Below the pieces are notes generated by a model. It was not told the DNA's origin. It saw only the letters and a program-made list of their open reading frames with translations, and made no database searches. From positions 1 to 31,831 of IMG/VR virus record IMGVR_UViG_3300042870_000762: 31,831 nt of DNA. The stretch is one strand, 5' to 3'. Below, piece by piece: positions 14,001-18,384 of this stretch. This stretch comes from a virus. The first letter of the stretch is position 1, and every line of letters starts with the position of its first letter. A program made the position numbers and the translations under genes.

Positions 14001-14474
14001 TACAATATAATCTTGTGCTGAGAATACTGTTGCCGAACCGACGGCTACAGCGGGCGGACCAAAAGGTAGCCAATAATATTGGTTGTAGTTGATTAACTTG
14101 TCAAGGTTAGTAAAACTATCCCAAGAATAGAATTGACTTTCAAACAATCTACTATTGTTGTCCGACACTGCTCCTTGAAGATTCAAAGCATCGATCATAC
14201 CGGGGTAGCTGATAAAATCTTGAGCTACGGATTCATCTGTTTTAGTAAAGACAACTGCTGGATCTAGCTGATAATCGGTACGAATTTTTGTTGGCTCAGT
14301 AACATAGTTATTGGTTGCATTGATTCCATAACCTAGCTTGCTACCCACATAACCTTGAATACGCTCAATACTCGGAGGGTTGACAATTTGGTCAAGCGTA
14401 GCCGCCAAAAACTCACTGTTGCTTGGTGTTTGAAAAATTTCCGGGAGGAAGTCTAATGTTCTGATTCTAGCCAT
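1..14474 (-). CDS. Giant modular virion (tail/baseplate-attached) structural protein, C-terminus outside window
   Basis: One frame stays open from an ATG at 14474 to the left edge, at least 4824 codons. I translated through most of it and found coherent protein with no stop; the last residues read are GQTYYIYDIVNSTQF. The start is 8 bases after the gp6 stop, with only a weak ribosome binding site. The N-terminus (MARIRTLDFLPEIFQTP) resembles, from memory, giant structural proteins next to gp6 in marine T4-like phages. Visible parts in order: N-terminal domain (residues 1-143); a first YYV module (about 350-405); a long Tyr/Asn/Trp-rich middle; a chitin-binding-like segment (1983-2022); FG-GAP/propeller-like repeats (2371-3096); G-x-GY motifs near 3830-3870; and a YYV-module array (4160-4824). 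No signal peptide, membrane span or enzymatic motif was recognised. I infer a long fibre or baseplate-peripheral adhesin co-expressed with gp6. The function is not known to me. Confidence 0.9.
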   Translation of the reverse strand, partial: MARIRTLDFLPEIFQTPSNSEFLAATLDQIVNPPSIERIQGYVGSKLGYGINATNNYVTEPTKIRTDYQLDPAVVFTKTDESVAQDFISYPGMIDALNLQGAVSDNNSRLFESQFYSWDSFTNLDKLINYNQYYWLPFGPPAVAVGSATVFSAQDYIVTDLSNGYNISELGSGAGAVNPTLTLLRGGVYNFSVNQNSQFWIQGEPGVTGYSPAQPNLYTRDVLGVSNNGASQGIVTFAVPNKDAQDQFNFPFNTTVDVISDVPFDQINGARLADLPSGIDGVTGLNGLTVMFYNTGVVNETGYVSAYFGETEYDTNLGLVPDTVATIGSCNTTSFSISAGTTDLFYAIDPNTGVLIFAQPTITFDSPAFGGVIPGQVYYVSSVLNSTDFTISLTLGGPNITLTPGSGSMPANINQGLYEEGFYTSVSQNFYQVEYVGNPSDPVLRLNPAGLVPINTRITPLYGREYIGLSFYKSVGGGISQIPYLSAVKDILYYQDSTTPNKVGVIRLIESNVKNTLDVETDILGQKNFTSTNGVVFTNGLKVSFDGDVVPASYLTGEYYVEGVGTAMQLVPVESLICPEDFTTGVFNPYDVAPFDIGNYDNNLFVPVDKDYITIARNSISKNAWSRSNRWFHIDVINATASYNNNPALITELGNYNNKALRPIIEFYPNLRLFNSGSAGKNLIDFYDTRQTDALSVIPGTKAYYPDVETYTAYTATIAPAIATTSTTITVDADDVTGAFQVGMYVGDTDAILPTNSQITSITGTTTLTITVEWENAKTFAGTTNASIVGTDTTVNNYEVFSGSRIIFSEDTTTGTKNKIFVVELAEVIAGQGPVITLSLAEDAEVLPDEQVAVLRGYNYQGDTFYYNGIDWNQAQLKITVNQAPFFDVFDENNISFGDTAVYNSSSFQGNKLFSYGFSDTTIDDPILGFPIRFSSIDNVGDISFDVSLNLDTFDYVALGNPITQKVNTGYVYNYDTRTDYNRLLGWETTVAPSTQYQVFSFPYNQFSQPSQFTCDIAMLPVLGSDELGWPRIQVYFNNIYQAPENYSVSVGTDSTVVTILTTPSDPNNTVIQVLLLSDQVSESAYYTIPINLSNNPFNGDVTTVNVGDVRQQYRDIFINAPNTSGEIFGPNNYRDLGNLNIYGTKIIQNSASLVLPGTFLRKKEHDLFNALLFNSREYIKYKQLIVDTVQNTDYVQRYTPSEILDDALDQITAAKSQLNAFFWSDMLPSKSPYRSNTYTFNNSLDTSIYPLTQIYNFETANYNGVLVYLTRTVSGLTFQQQLLSDVDYIVSSDSPSLTITLDLLPGDKIVIKEYNQTYGSYVPNTPTKLGLYQAFEPEVVLDINYNTPTYFIKGHDGSYTKLYGQYLPEVNVLVDFRDQALLEFEKRIYNNLKLSTEVPIYDYEVVPGYFRDSTYSWDEFLEMYSPGFLNWIGQNRLDYKTQFFNKLNEWTYNYTNSQNKLDRAPILQGYWRGLYEYLYDTTTPETTPWEMLGFAEQPSWWTQRYGPAPYTSDNGILWSDLEEGLVWNNGDSYVIPELARPGLSSLIPVNSAGELLTPFVSVVANYNPSTFQKDWKIGDMGPVELSYRRSSSWPFDLVKLFALTRPAEFFNLAADLDNYKYNPEFNQYLVNNRQHLIINEIEIYGNGTAKTSYINWIVDYEKQLGITATENITTLLDNLDVRLAYRLAGYSDKTLLKFYVEKGSPNSNNASLLIPDESYQVLLYDNQAYDQLMFTGVVIQKTAQGWTVYGNSQTFAYFNTLQPVFSGNNFEIAVDGASVNITNDYSSKEVLVPYGTIFYSYQEVAQFILSYAAYLQSKGMIFDTIENGREVNWELMVQDFLYWVQLGWEVGSVLTLNPAAGGIKINKESTVVEPLTLQQQNFILNQDLYPIQMNNLSVYRNDTEFNAVPLNTGDSLSYGQFNLNNFEHAIVFNNVTLFNDIIYNLVTGLRQNRVTVTGTKTAEWNGTVNAYGFIINQDNIQEWSPNVKYTKGRIVKYKNRYYSALQIIQPALVFEELNWALIDYENIQKGMLPNASTRAYESTLYYDINKANLERDADLLSYSLIGYRPRDYLALVDLTDVTQINVYKNLIRNKGTRNATVAFKGANLPQGGIDYDVYENWAIKSGEFGGTLNDNFVEFKLSQPSLTGNPSIVALTEGVYTPGANQEVPTYSLYNYGRPITSPNILSTTSLTYPNPLYPNAGYVNFNDVEMASYYFSGLSAAVDANSIVVPISEFYVRDYMWLANFKEKWGVFSWKPIGQVLQVVGNLNGTAVVTFAQPHNLQRLDPLSIINFAANVDGYYIVTEVLGLNQVVINLSVGNATNNAIQGFGIGLSFVNQRVATPADIKNIDLLEAEFQKNTVWVDENNNGDWAVYRKSINYQSQGPLEVDNSTTYGTAVAYTPDMGYLVSDAGAGILYRYGYDDVNGTYSIGETITEGTSFGTKIVYANNIYVVSEPTSGTPKVYVYTLNNSVLSDDIVSYQTIAAPGGVTNWGTELAISDDSNWIYISDLTNGKVYVYRKQNINLTAGYFVAGQTYTITDVGTTDFKLIGAIENSVGITFVATGIGSGTGTAMQVTYEQSTIIDGSVLGLVSADGFAKSTTTNQNGSVLVVGAPNKNFSSLILDNGAAYVYQRTAQNIEVPFNSIPNTPQTFQLAWTPTTVGTTVSSTTAPNTVTLASAAGISENDPVIFTGMGLGGTEIETDVVYYVAGTPIGNTIQLKTSRSSSTPITVVTDGSITGVTATTQTTPLYVTVNSTLVDDINYASVGSMFYYTGTLQAGDIINVSDNQFNVIQVLNNDYVDRTNIQFAYDLDVNKQGSDILVGSPFEIDSKNREGAVYRFTNGGARHGIVVGTSDCNVVGNRNLLINGFLVPLTPGDATHIAATINTNNITNIQAAASNGKLIIQVIDTDLTINNEKLVITAFDGSTLNELGLQIFTKTQIITCPHEQGPTQFGSAIKISDSGPVVISAPVGTRYEGTTFDFTDDEQLDNDTVFDNNATRFVESYPNAGAVYMFDFLGQNNESLLNPGSYVYAQSVNSNSLDYGFNPQYGYSLDFNDNIVLVGAPNMQGELVTGGQVVVYNNSTGIQDWAVYRQSSAIVDIEKIQNTQIFSAETNNTLINLDYMDPLNGKLLGAVRQDIDYVTSVDPAKYNSDLAPITGQVWGAEHVGEIWFNTNNIRFLNYHQNDPSYNARYWGTLFPGSDVAVFTWVASNVPPNNYQGTGTPLNSNLFSVSSTLNASGIAVPIYYFWVRNSNIISQKLGKNLSDTIIASYIANPRASGVAYMAPILPNAFALYNCSPYINANDSVFHVGFANGTSDDVAHNEFTLVRENYPDDFLPGLPSTIVKTNNTDNNLVQSLGKTSAPYGLYDRMLDSLSGCDESGQVVPNPFLPKAVQSGILARPRQSFFFNRFKALNNYLVYANEVLSRFPVAETRPDATFLFEAGEVNPSTEDNPNWFGGPKLFYDTRDYWEYVNWWAEGYDDNTKTLLVVPIYADLSALNVPNGTLVTVEQNGAGKFEIYRLDSDVLAVWTRVGLENGTIRFRSSLWDYSAAKLGYGGDFYDTTVFDLYPSEETRYIIRALNEQIYVDELVEFRNKSLILLFEYIQSETTESQNYLPWLNKTSLLDVSHTIRELLPIENLKTDNQEFLEGYINEVKPYHVVIKDFLFKYTGTDVFQGDITDFDLPAQYSAEYEKFITPQLVYGASDNEYEYSVDDTIWEDTEYSQWFANRGLSIVGEPNYQITTLASYVSTSSNYFLVDNASGFPTNGTIKINDEEIAYSSVDRALNLIGGLLRGVNGTAISEHIPGELIYTDLPPVLLLDSGRGYLEPPKVTAYIDTAIYPAPTVPAQLEAVMNLDSVLQINVINPGQGYAVLPQIIIDPAYSVSFNNTNVNNLLNTINIYAPNLRTGDIVQYKDAPDGSTINKLVDNQWYYVGILESDPVAVIALYTNYADALQDHDRILITTAGTSVGMTLNAGAKASAITSASPIRENNITIRFDRTTYNSQVIDWETGSYYGSFFAGNYFNSEAVSSSSILLDNENPDISTILASAQGVAFEITDVDNERQLTWSSFVRSVERTLATNDSIRLIPSVKTFVGTASIAGTTMNVTAINEGTVIIGTYVYGPNIDPDTRIVSQTSGTTGGTGLYEVSVSQSSASNTVNGYEEHVSGSTLGFYSGMPVKFEGFTAGTGLQDGVEYYVKDVLNTFDFTISATDGGSVFALNSVNIGFQSLLCYSGEVVDTAILTVNYPGILDVTATTAGTNTLTVPISEIGTGGTLGFYPNLPVFFTGNVFGEVIENDPYYITTIIDDETFTISTTENPLTVEVTQTIASTDTIVMASTEDFSVNDAVIFTGTTFGNIVAGTIYYVRQIISATQITLSTAINGSLFELSNDTGTMYAVNQKDTVDLTTATGSMTMNVSLPVSPGQVDGQLFTLYNTSGQYPNISNGTIGNLIERNIGATIGDGLNRVAISEVSGGTTNFYVNMPFRVSTNIGDTTPGNGLVTGTTYYVSEYSGETIPDPLNPGEFISRPNIEVIVLSTTSSSGTGLLTCSAVDVASPTDTLYIGMPIIFTGSGLGGVIIGQEYYVKQIVNGTQFRITDVQGDPAINLTTDNGTMLGTGDPYIVVVDAPGGTEITLDDDAPVSPGDVLAVLEQFYTAVPSFDISYILGGYRAIVSSGGSGFAIDNTITILGTEVEGTSPTNNITLTVNTIDGNGAITDVIVSGTVPSQSSQYYLRVISPTQFAVYSDPLLEVPVSGINFGFVGFTTSTVTNVNSSNDRLTIADTSIFDANDAVVFTGNTQPLITNITAGQTYYIYDIVNSTQF
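5187..7364 (-). other. FG-GAP/beta-propeller-like region within the giant protein
   Basis: Six blade-like segments are visible, each a [F/Y/W]G start or an equivalent strand, then a short beta strand, then a closing V-Y-V-Y or A-V-Y-M type strand. They begin near residues 2395 (YGTAVAYTPDMGYLVSD), 2441 (FGTKIVYANNIYVVSEP), 2493 (WGTELAISDDSNWIYISD), 2607 (GSVLVVGAPN), 2954 (FGSAIKISDSGPVVISAP) and 3050 (YGYSLDFNDNIVLVGAPN). The region is bracketed by near-identical octapeptides, DWAVYRKS at 7341-7364 and DWAVYRQS at 5187-5210. A YYV module (Tyr near residue 2707) and other sequence interrupt it between blades 4 and 5. The VVGAPN pattern is typical of FG-GAP repeats of integrin-type propellers. 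Whether the blades close into one propeller is inference. Confidence 0.6.
8408..8528 (-). other. Possible CBM5/12 (chitin-binding type 3)-like module in the giant protein
   Basis: Residues 1983-2022 read EWSPNVKYTKGRIVKYKNRY, then YSALQ, and end with an N-W-A segment (Trp at residue 2020). This fits the W...Y..G..V.Y....Y.A.....W spacing of the small aromatic carbohydrate-binding module found in chitinases and many phage tail proteins. The match rests on the pattern of aromatic and glycine positions only. It could bind surface glycan or simply be a structural fold. Confidence 0.45.
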
Positions 14475-14482
14475 GTATATAC

Positions 14483-17400
14483 TTATCTTACCTGTAATTC
14501 GGCGGGTGTGAGAGCTGGGATCACAACCACATTATTTGCTGTTGCTGCATTAACAAAAATTTCGTAGGGCATACATTTTATTTCATATAAATCTCCGAAG
14601 CTCATAGATGGGTCATTTGGAACAAGTACGACTGAACTAATAAGTTCTCCTACAGTTGCGTGCAAATATGCAGTGAGTTCTGAGAAATAGAAAGTGTCTC
14701 CAAAATTCCAAAAGTTAATATTAAAATAGTTATTCATGGCTGAAAGTACTGCGCTGCGAATTTCACTATCACTTGCGTTTACATTAGGTGCTTTAACAAC
14801 CTTAACAGTAGAACGCAGCGCGGAATCTGCTTTAGCACCGAACAGAGGCTTGAATACTACACTGTTTACTATAACTGCGTCACTAAGCATTTTGTAGTTT
14901 TGAATCTGCCCGTATTCTTGTTGTAGTTCGCCGATAGTAGGTCTAGTAGGTTCTGGAATAGTATTTGTGGTGTCCACAATCCAATTCTGATATGCGGTAT
15001 AGTAAGACTGAGTAACCACATACAAGTCAATAATATTAGTTGTCACTGGGTCAATTCTTGTAGTGTTATTACTATTGTGTCGGTACTGATAGCTAAGTCC
15101 CTGACGACCTGGCTTCATTGAATATTGAAGCTGTTCAGTTAAAATATAGACAGGAGTTGTTTTGGTCTGATCTTGTATTGTCTTATAGAACTTATTTTCT
15201 GTATAAGCATAGAACAAAGTGCCCAATGGATAGTCATATTTGTTGACTTCTATTTGGCTTTTATTTGGATAGGTATATACGACATCACTAGATGGAATGA
15301 CATATTGACGAGTTAAGTTAATAGGATCCTGTACTGTTTCGAAAAATACATAAACACCTACATTAATGTTGTTATTTTGATATCCGGTAATCTCATTAAA
15401 ATAATCTGGATTCAATATTAATTGGCGATTATTGACATCAGTAGTTGCAACCTCAACTTGAAAGTCGTTAACATACCCATCGCTTTCTACTGTCTGACCT
15501 AAAATATTCATTTTAATGTCAAGACCCAAAGATGAGTTTGAACCAAACTGACTATTAATTGCCAACACATTGATGAAGTCTTGTATGATTTTGCCAGAGA
15601 AAGGATCGTACACTAACTCGTTGGGACTGTAGGTAAATCTTGTGTCAGCCACACTACCAAAGTAATATGTCAATGCTTTATAGGTAATAGTGTAAGTATT
15701 TGCACCGGTAGAGTCAAACTTTACAAAGTAATTTGCATCATTGAATGAACTGATTGACCAGCGTTCTTCATTTACTAATAAACTATTATTGAATACTAAA
15801 GAAAAGTCTTGTTGCAATTCCATTTTAATCAAGCATTCTTGAATCAAATTAGTAGACAGCGAATTATCAAAGACCGGTATGATTTGTGTGAGGATTACCC
15901 CTGAAGGAACATATCCGTTAACTTTAATTGGACCTGCTCCATTAGCAAAGCTACCGCTTCCATTGTTACTACCGTCACCGACAACACTTAGTACAGTAGA
16001 CCAAATGTATGTGTTCTCATTACTAGGCGCAATACCTGGGACTAATCTATTTGTAGTAAGATCAAAATAATAACCATCAGGTGCATTGAACTTCAGAATA
16101 GCGCCCGGTGTTAAGTATTTTAAATTAGTAGTATTGAATGTGCCTACACTCTGTGGTTGTTCTAGTGAACCAGAAACAGTAAACACATATCCTGACTCAG
16201 CACCAGTATCTACGCTACTAGTTTTCCAATACACCACTTGATTAGATGGACTAGACGGCAGATTATATCTTGTGTAATTTTGAATATAGTATTGTGTTGC
16301 CCGATTCAGTGATAACACACTTGATAGTGTATCAGTAAAGAATGCAATGATGTCACTGGTTGTATTAATAGTAAGTGTTAAGAACCCATCACTATCATCC
16401 TGATATAATGCTCCGTCGTTACCAAAGCTGTTAGTACTTGAATACTTGCCAGTAGGATCTAGTAAGTCTAAGTTTTTGCTTACACCGATGCTTGATCTAT
16501 TGATTGCTTTACTTTTAATAATTGAACTGTATAATGTGTATGGGAAGTTATTATAGTCTTCGCCATTGACCATTCTGTTCTGTGTGTAGTAGCGAGTAGG
16601 AGCACGAAGTTTAATTTCATCTAGTGCTTCACGCTGCTGTGCAGTATTTACCGGCAAAGGCAATTCTAGATTAAAAGTAATAGTTTCGAACTTGTTTACT
16701 CTGCTCAAATATGTAAATGTTACGCTAACGCCGGCCATTTCTAGCGGATCAATCGTGTAGCTTAACGCATTTCCTGCTCGTACATATGCAGTAAAGTTTC
16801 CTACAGGGATAGCACTGAATACGCCATCACCGAATACATAGGTAACCTGATCATTAAATCTAGAGTCAACCGAAAAGATTGCTCTACTTGATGATTCGGT
16901 CTGCAAATATGCATCTGCATATACATTTTCAACCTGAGTCCATTGCGATAGACTACCGTTTTCCAATACCTGATACAGCCATGTATCGCTGTTGTTGATT
17001 CCTTGCACATCAATATCAGCCGTTTGGTTACTAATTTGCTGCTGGAAAGAAAAATCATATGTGGTAAGCGACCCTTGCTTGAAGTAAAAGAAGAATCCAG
17101 TTTGAGGGCTGCCAAACCCTAACTTATCATTTCTATAAAGAATGTTGAATAGACCAGATGGGGCAGGTGGAATTTCGTACACATAATCAGTGTCTACCGA
17201 ACTTGCGCTTACTAGTTCAAAGCCCATGTTGACTCCATCAACTGTGCTTTCAAATGGCACGATAGGCAAAACAGTATTAGGGATAGACATCGTGTATTCA
17301 GCAGTAGTTACTCCTAGCAAATCTTGCACATTGCCTGGCTTTCCTATTTTTTGAGTATCGATTAGGGTCGCATTGATGATGGTGTTAAACTGTTCTAACC

Positions 17401-17854
17401 AATTAGGGTTAGCAGGGTCGTTCCAAAGAATAGTTTGGTTACTGAGATTTAGGCCGTTAATGTCAGAAATGTTTTGAGTAGTAGACACGCTTGTTACCTT
17501 TAAGTAACCCTGTGCTGCGATATTTCTTTTTGGTGTGTAGCTGACAAGATTGGCAAGCTTGATAACACTGTCACGGCGTTCAGCAGTATCGATAAAATTT
17601 TCACGAGCATTCAAGTCATTACGGAAAGCAAGACCCTGTCCCATAAATGCGATGACATCAAGCAGTGCGATGAACTCACTTGATTCAGTGTAGTCGTTAA
17701 ATGTTTCGGGATAATACAGTTGCAGGTAGTCAATGAAACTTTTTCTTAAAGTTTCATAGTCATAACTTCTAAAGTCAGCTTCACTGAAGGTTTGGTAGAT
17801 AGTCTTCCAGTCATTCAAACCGAACAAAGCAGATTGTCTAGAACTTGTTGCCAT
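14483..17854 (-). CDS. gp6: Baseplate wedge protein, T4 gp6-like
   Basis: 1123 residues against 660 in T4, so the protein is enlarged, mostly in its middle. In T4 gp6 dimers form the inner ring of the baseplate wedge, joining the hub to the peripheral parts. Recognisable gp6 features are the N-terminal block around residues 78-120 (LNARENFIDTAERRDSV followed by ANLVSYTPKR), the TQNRMVNGEDY segment near residue 420, and a C-terminal J-like domain around 1010-1115 with NYFNINFWNFGDTFYFSE. It lies between gp25 and the giant gene, the usual order next to gp25. A GATAAATA late box sits 22 bases upstream. The ribosome binding site is weak (AAAGAG about 10 bases before ATG). The start is chosen because the preceding 55 bases carry the promoter-like box and the N-terminus lines up with the family. 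Confidence 0.9.
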   Translation of the reverse strand: MATSSRQSALFGLNDWKTIYQTFSEADFRSYDYETLRKSFIDYLQLYYPETFNDYTESSEFIALLDVIAFMGQGLAFRNDLNARENFIDTAERRDSVIKLANLVSYTPKRNIAAQGYLKVTSVSTTQNISDINGLNLSNQTILWNDPANPNWLEQFNTIINATLIDTQKIGKPGNVQDLLGVTTAEYTMSIPNTVLPIVPFESTVDGVNMGFELVSASSVDTDYVYEIPPAPSGLFNILYRNDKLGFGSPQTGFFFYFKQGSLTTYDFSFQQQISNQTADIDVQGINNSDTWLYQVLENGSLSQWTQVENVYADAYLQTESSSRAIFSVDSRFNDQVTYVFGDGVFSAIPVGNFTAYVRAGNALSYTIDPLEMAGVSVTFTYLSRVNKFETITFNLELPLPVNTAQQREALDEIKLRAPTRYYTQNRMVNGEDYNNFPYTLYSSIIKSKAINRSSIGVSKNLDLLDPTGKYSSTNSFGNDGALYQDDSDGFLTLTINTTSDIIAFFTDTLSSVLSLNRATQYYIQNYTRYNLPSSPSNQVVYWKTSSVDTGAESGYVFTVSGSLEQPQSVGTFNTTNLKYLTPGAILKFNAPDGYYFDLTTNRLVPGIAPSNENTYIWSTVLSVVGDGSNNGSGSFANGAGPIKVNGYVPSGVILTQIIPVFDNSLSTNLIQECLIKMELQQDFSLVFNNSLLVNEERWSISSFNDANYFVKFDSTGANTYTITYKALTYYFGSVADTRFTYSPNELVYDPFSGKIIQDFINVLAINSQFGSNSSLGLDIKMNILGQTVESDGYVNDFQVEVATTDVNNRQLILNPDYFNEITGYQNNNINVGVYVFFETVQDPINLTRQYVIPSSDVVYTYPNKSQIEVNKYDYPLGTLFYAYTENKFYKTIQDQTKTTPVYILTEQLQYSMKPGRQGLSYQYRHNSNNTTRIDPVTTNIIDLYVVTQSYYTAYQNWIVDTTNTIPEPTRPTIGELQQEYGQIQNYKMLSDAVIVNSVVFKPLFGAKADSALRSTVKVVKAPNVNASDSEIRSAVLSAMNNYFNINFWNFGDTFYFSELTAYLHATVGELISSVVLVPNDPSMSFGDLYEIKCMPYEIFVNAATANNVVVIPALTPAELQVR

Positions 17855-17874
17855 AATGATTCATACTCTTTAAA

Positions 17875-17884
17875 AGTATTTATC
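17875..17884 (-). promoter_or_regulatory. Late promoter box (GATAAATACT) upstream of gp6
   Basis: On the minus strand the gp25-gp6 gap contains GATAAATACT, ending about 20 bases before the gp6 ATG. T4 late promoters are TATAAATA, read by gp55, and related marine phages use NATAAATA. The identical decamer occurs in front of the first gene of this operon at 27089-27098. It would give gp6 and the giant gene their own late start. Confidence 0.7.
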
Positions 17885-17909
17885 ATTCTAAAAAAGCGTG
17901 ATTTTTAGC

Positions 17910-18359
17910 TTATTGCGGTCCGGCAGTGCCTGTTTGCTGATTCAAGAACACTGATATTAATTGTGCTTGATTAAAAGGAGTAACTGCCATTTCTAATTCA
18001 ATTAGTATGCCATTCTCTTTTGGATAGACGCTGATATTAGCAATTTGAATTCTTGGATCTGCGGAAGCAACTCTACGAACTTCAGCTTGAATGGCCTGTA
18101 CTATGTCAGCCGTATTTGGTTCAAACACAAAGTCCCACATTGTGGTTCCATATCCTGGTTTACCTACCTTAGTACCCTGTCTAATATTGAACGCATTAAT
18201 AAAATCTTGAATCACTAGCTGCTCATCTACTAAGGTGAATTTCTTTCCCCAGTAAATTGGTTGTCTTATGCCGCCTGGACCCCCGTCTACTCCTGATATG
18301 GCATTGGTTGTTTTGGGTTTGTTAGCATTGATGCTTGAATATCCATAGTACTGAGGCAT
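17910..18359 (-). CDS. gp25: Baseplate wedge protein, T4 gp25-like
   Basis: 149 residues, close to T4 gp25 (132). It belongs to the GPW/gp25 family, which forms part of the wedge core next to gp6 and gp53 and seeds sheath assembly. The family core is clear: LVIQDFINAFNIRQGTKVGK at about 48-67, then the PGYGTTMWDFVFEP segment at 68-81 matching the family's G-T-x-x-x-x-P-x-FG-(S/T) signature. An amphipathic helix (ADIVQAIQAEVRRV) and a strand pair follow. The N-terminal 30 residues are a Gly/Asn-rich arm. The gene starts 20 bases after the spike gene stop. No strong ribosome binding site is seen; AGGGA lies 12 bases upstream. Confidence 0.93.
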   Translation of the reverse strand: MPQYYGYSSINANKPKTTNAISGVDGGPGGIRQPIYWGKKFTLVDEQLVIQDFINAFNIRQGTKVGKPGYGTTMWDFVFEPNTADIVQAIQAEVRRVASADPRIQIANISVYPKENGILIELEMAVTPFNQAQLISVFLNQQTGTAGPQ

Positions 18360-18376
18360 AGTATTATTTAGTCCCT

Positions 18377-18384
18377 AATTTATA
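18377..18384 (-). promoter_or_regulatory. Weak late-promoter-like box (TATAAATT) before gp25
   Basis: TATAAATT on the minus strand overlaps the stop codon of the spike gene and lies 17 bases before the gp25 ATG. It matches 7 of 8 bases of the T4 late consensus, but it lacks the decamer shared by the other two boxes and could arise by chance in this AT-rich DNA. Confidence 0.25.

Noticed and set aside
1-14470. Small frames on both strands suggesting a long non-coding region
   Set aside because: The minus-strand frame starting at 14474 is open throughout with coherent domains, so the small frames are shadows.
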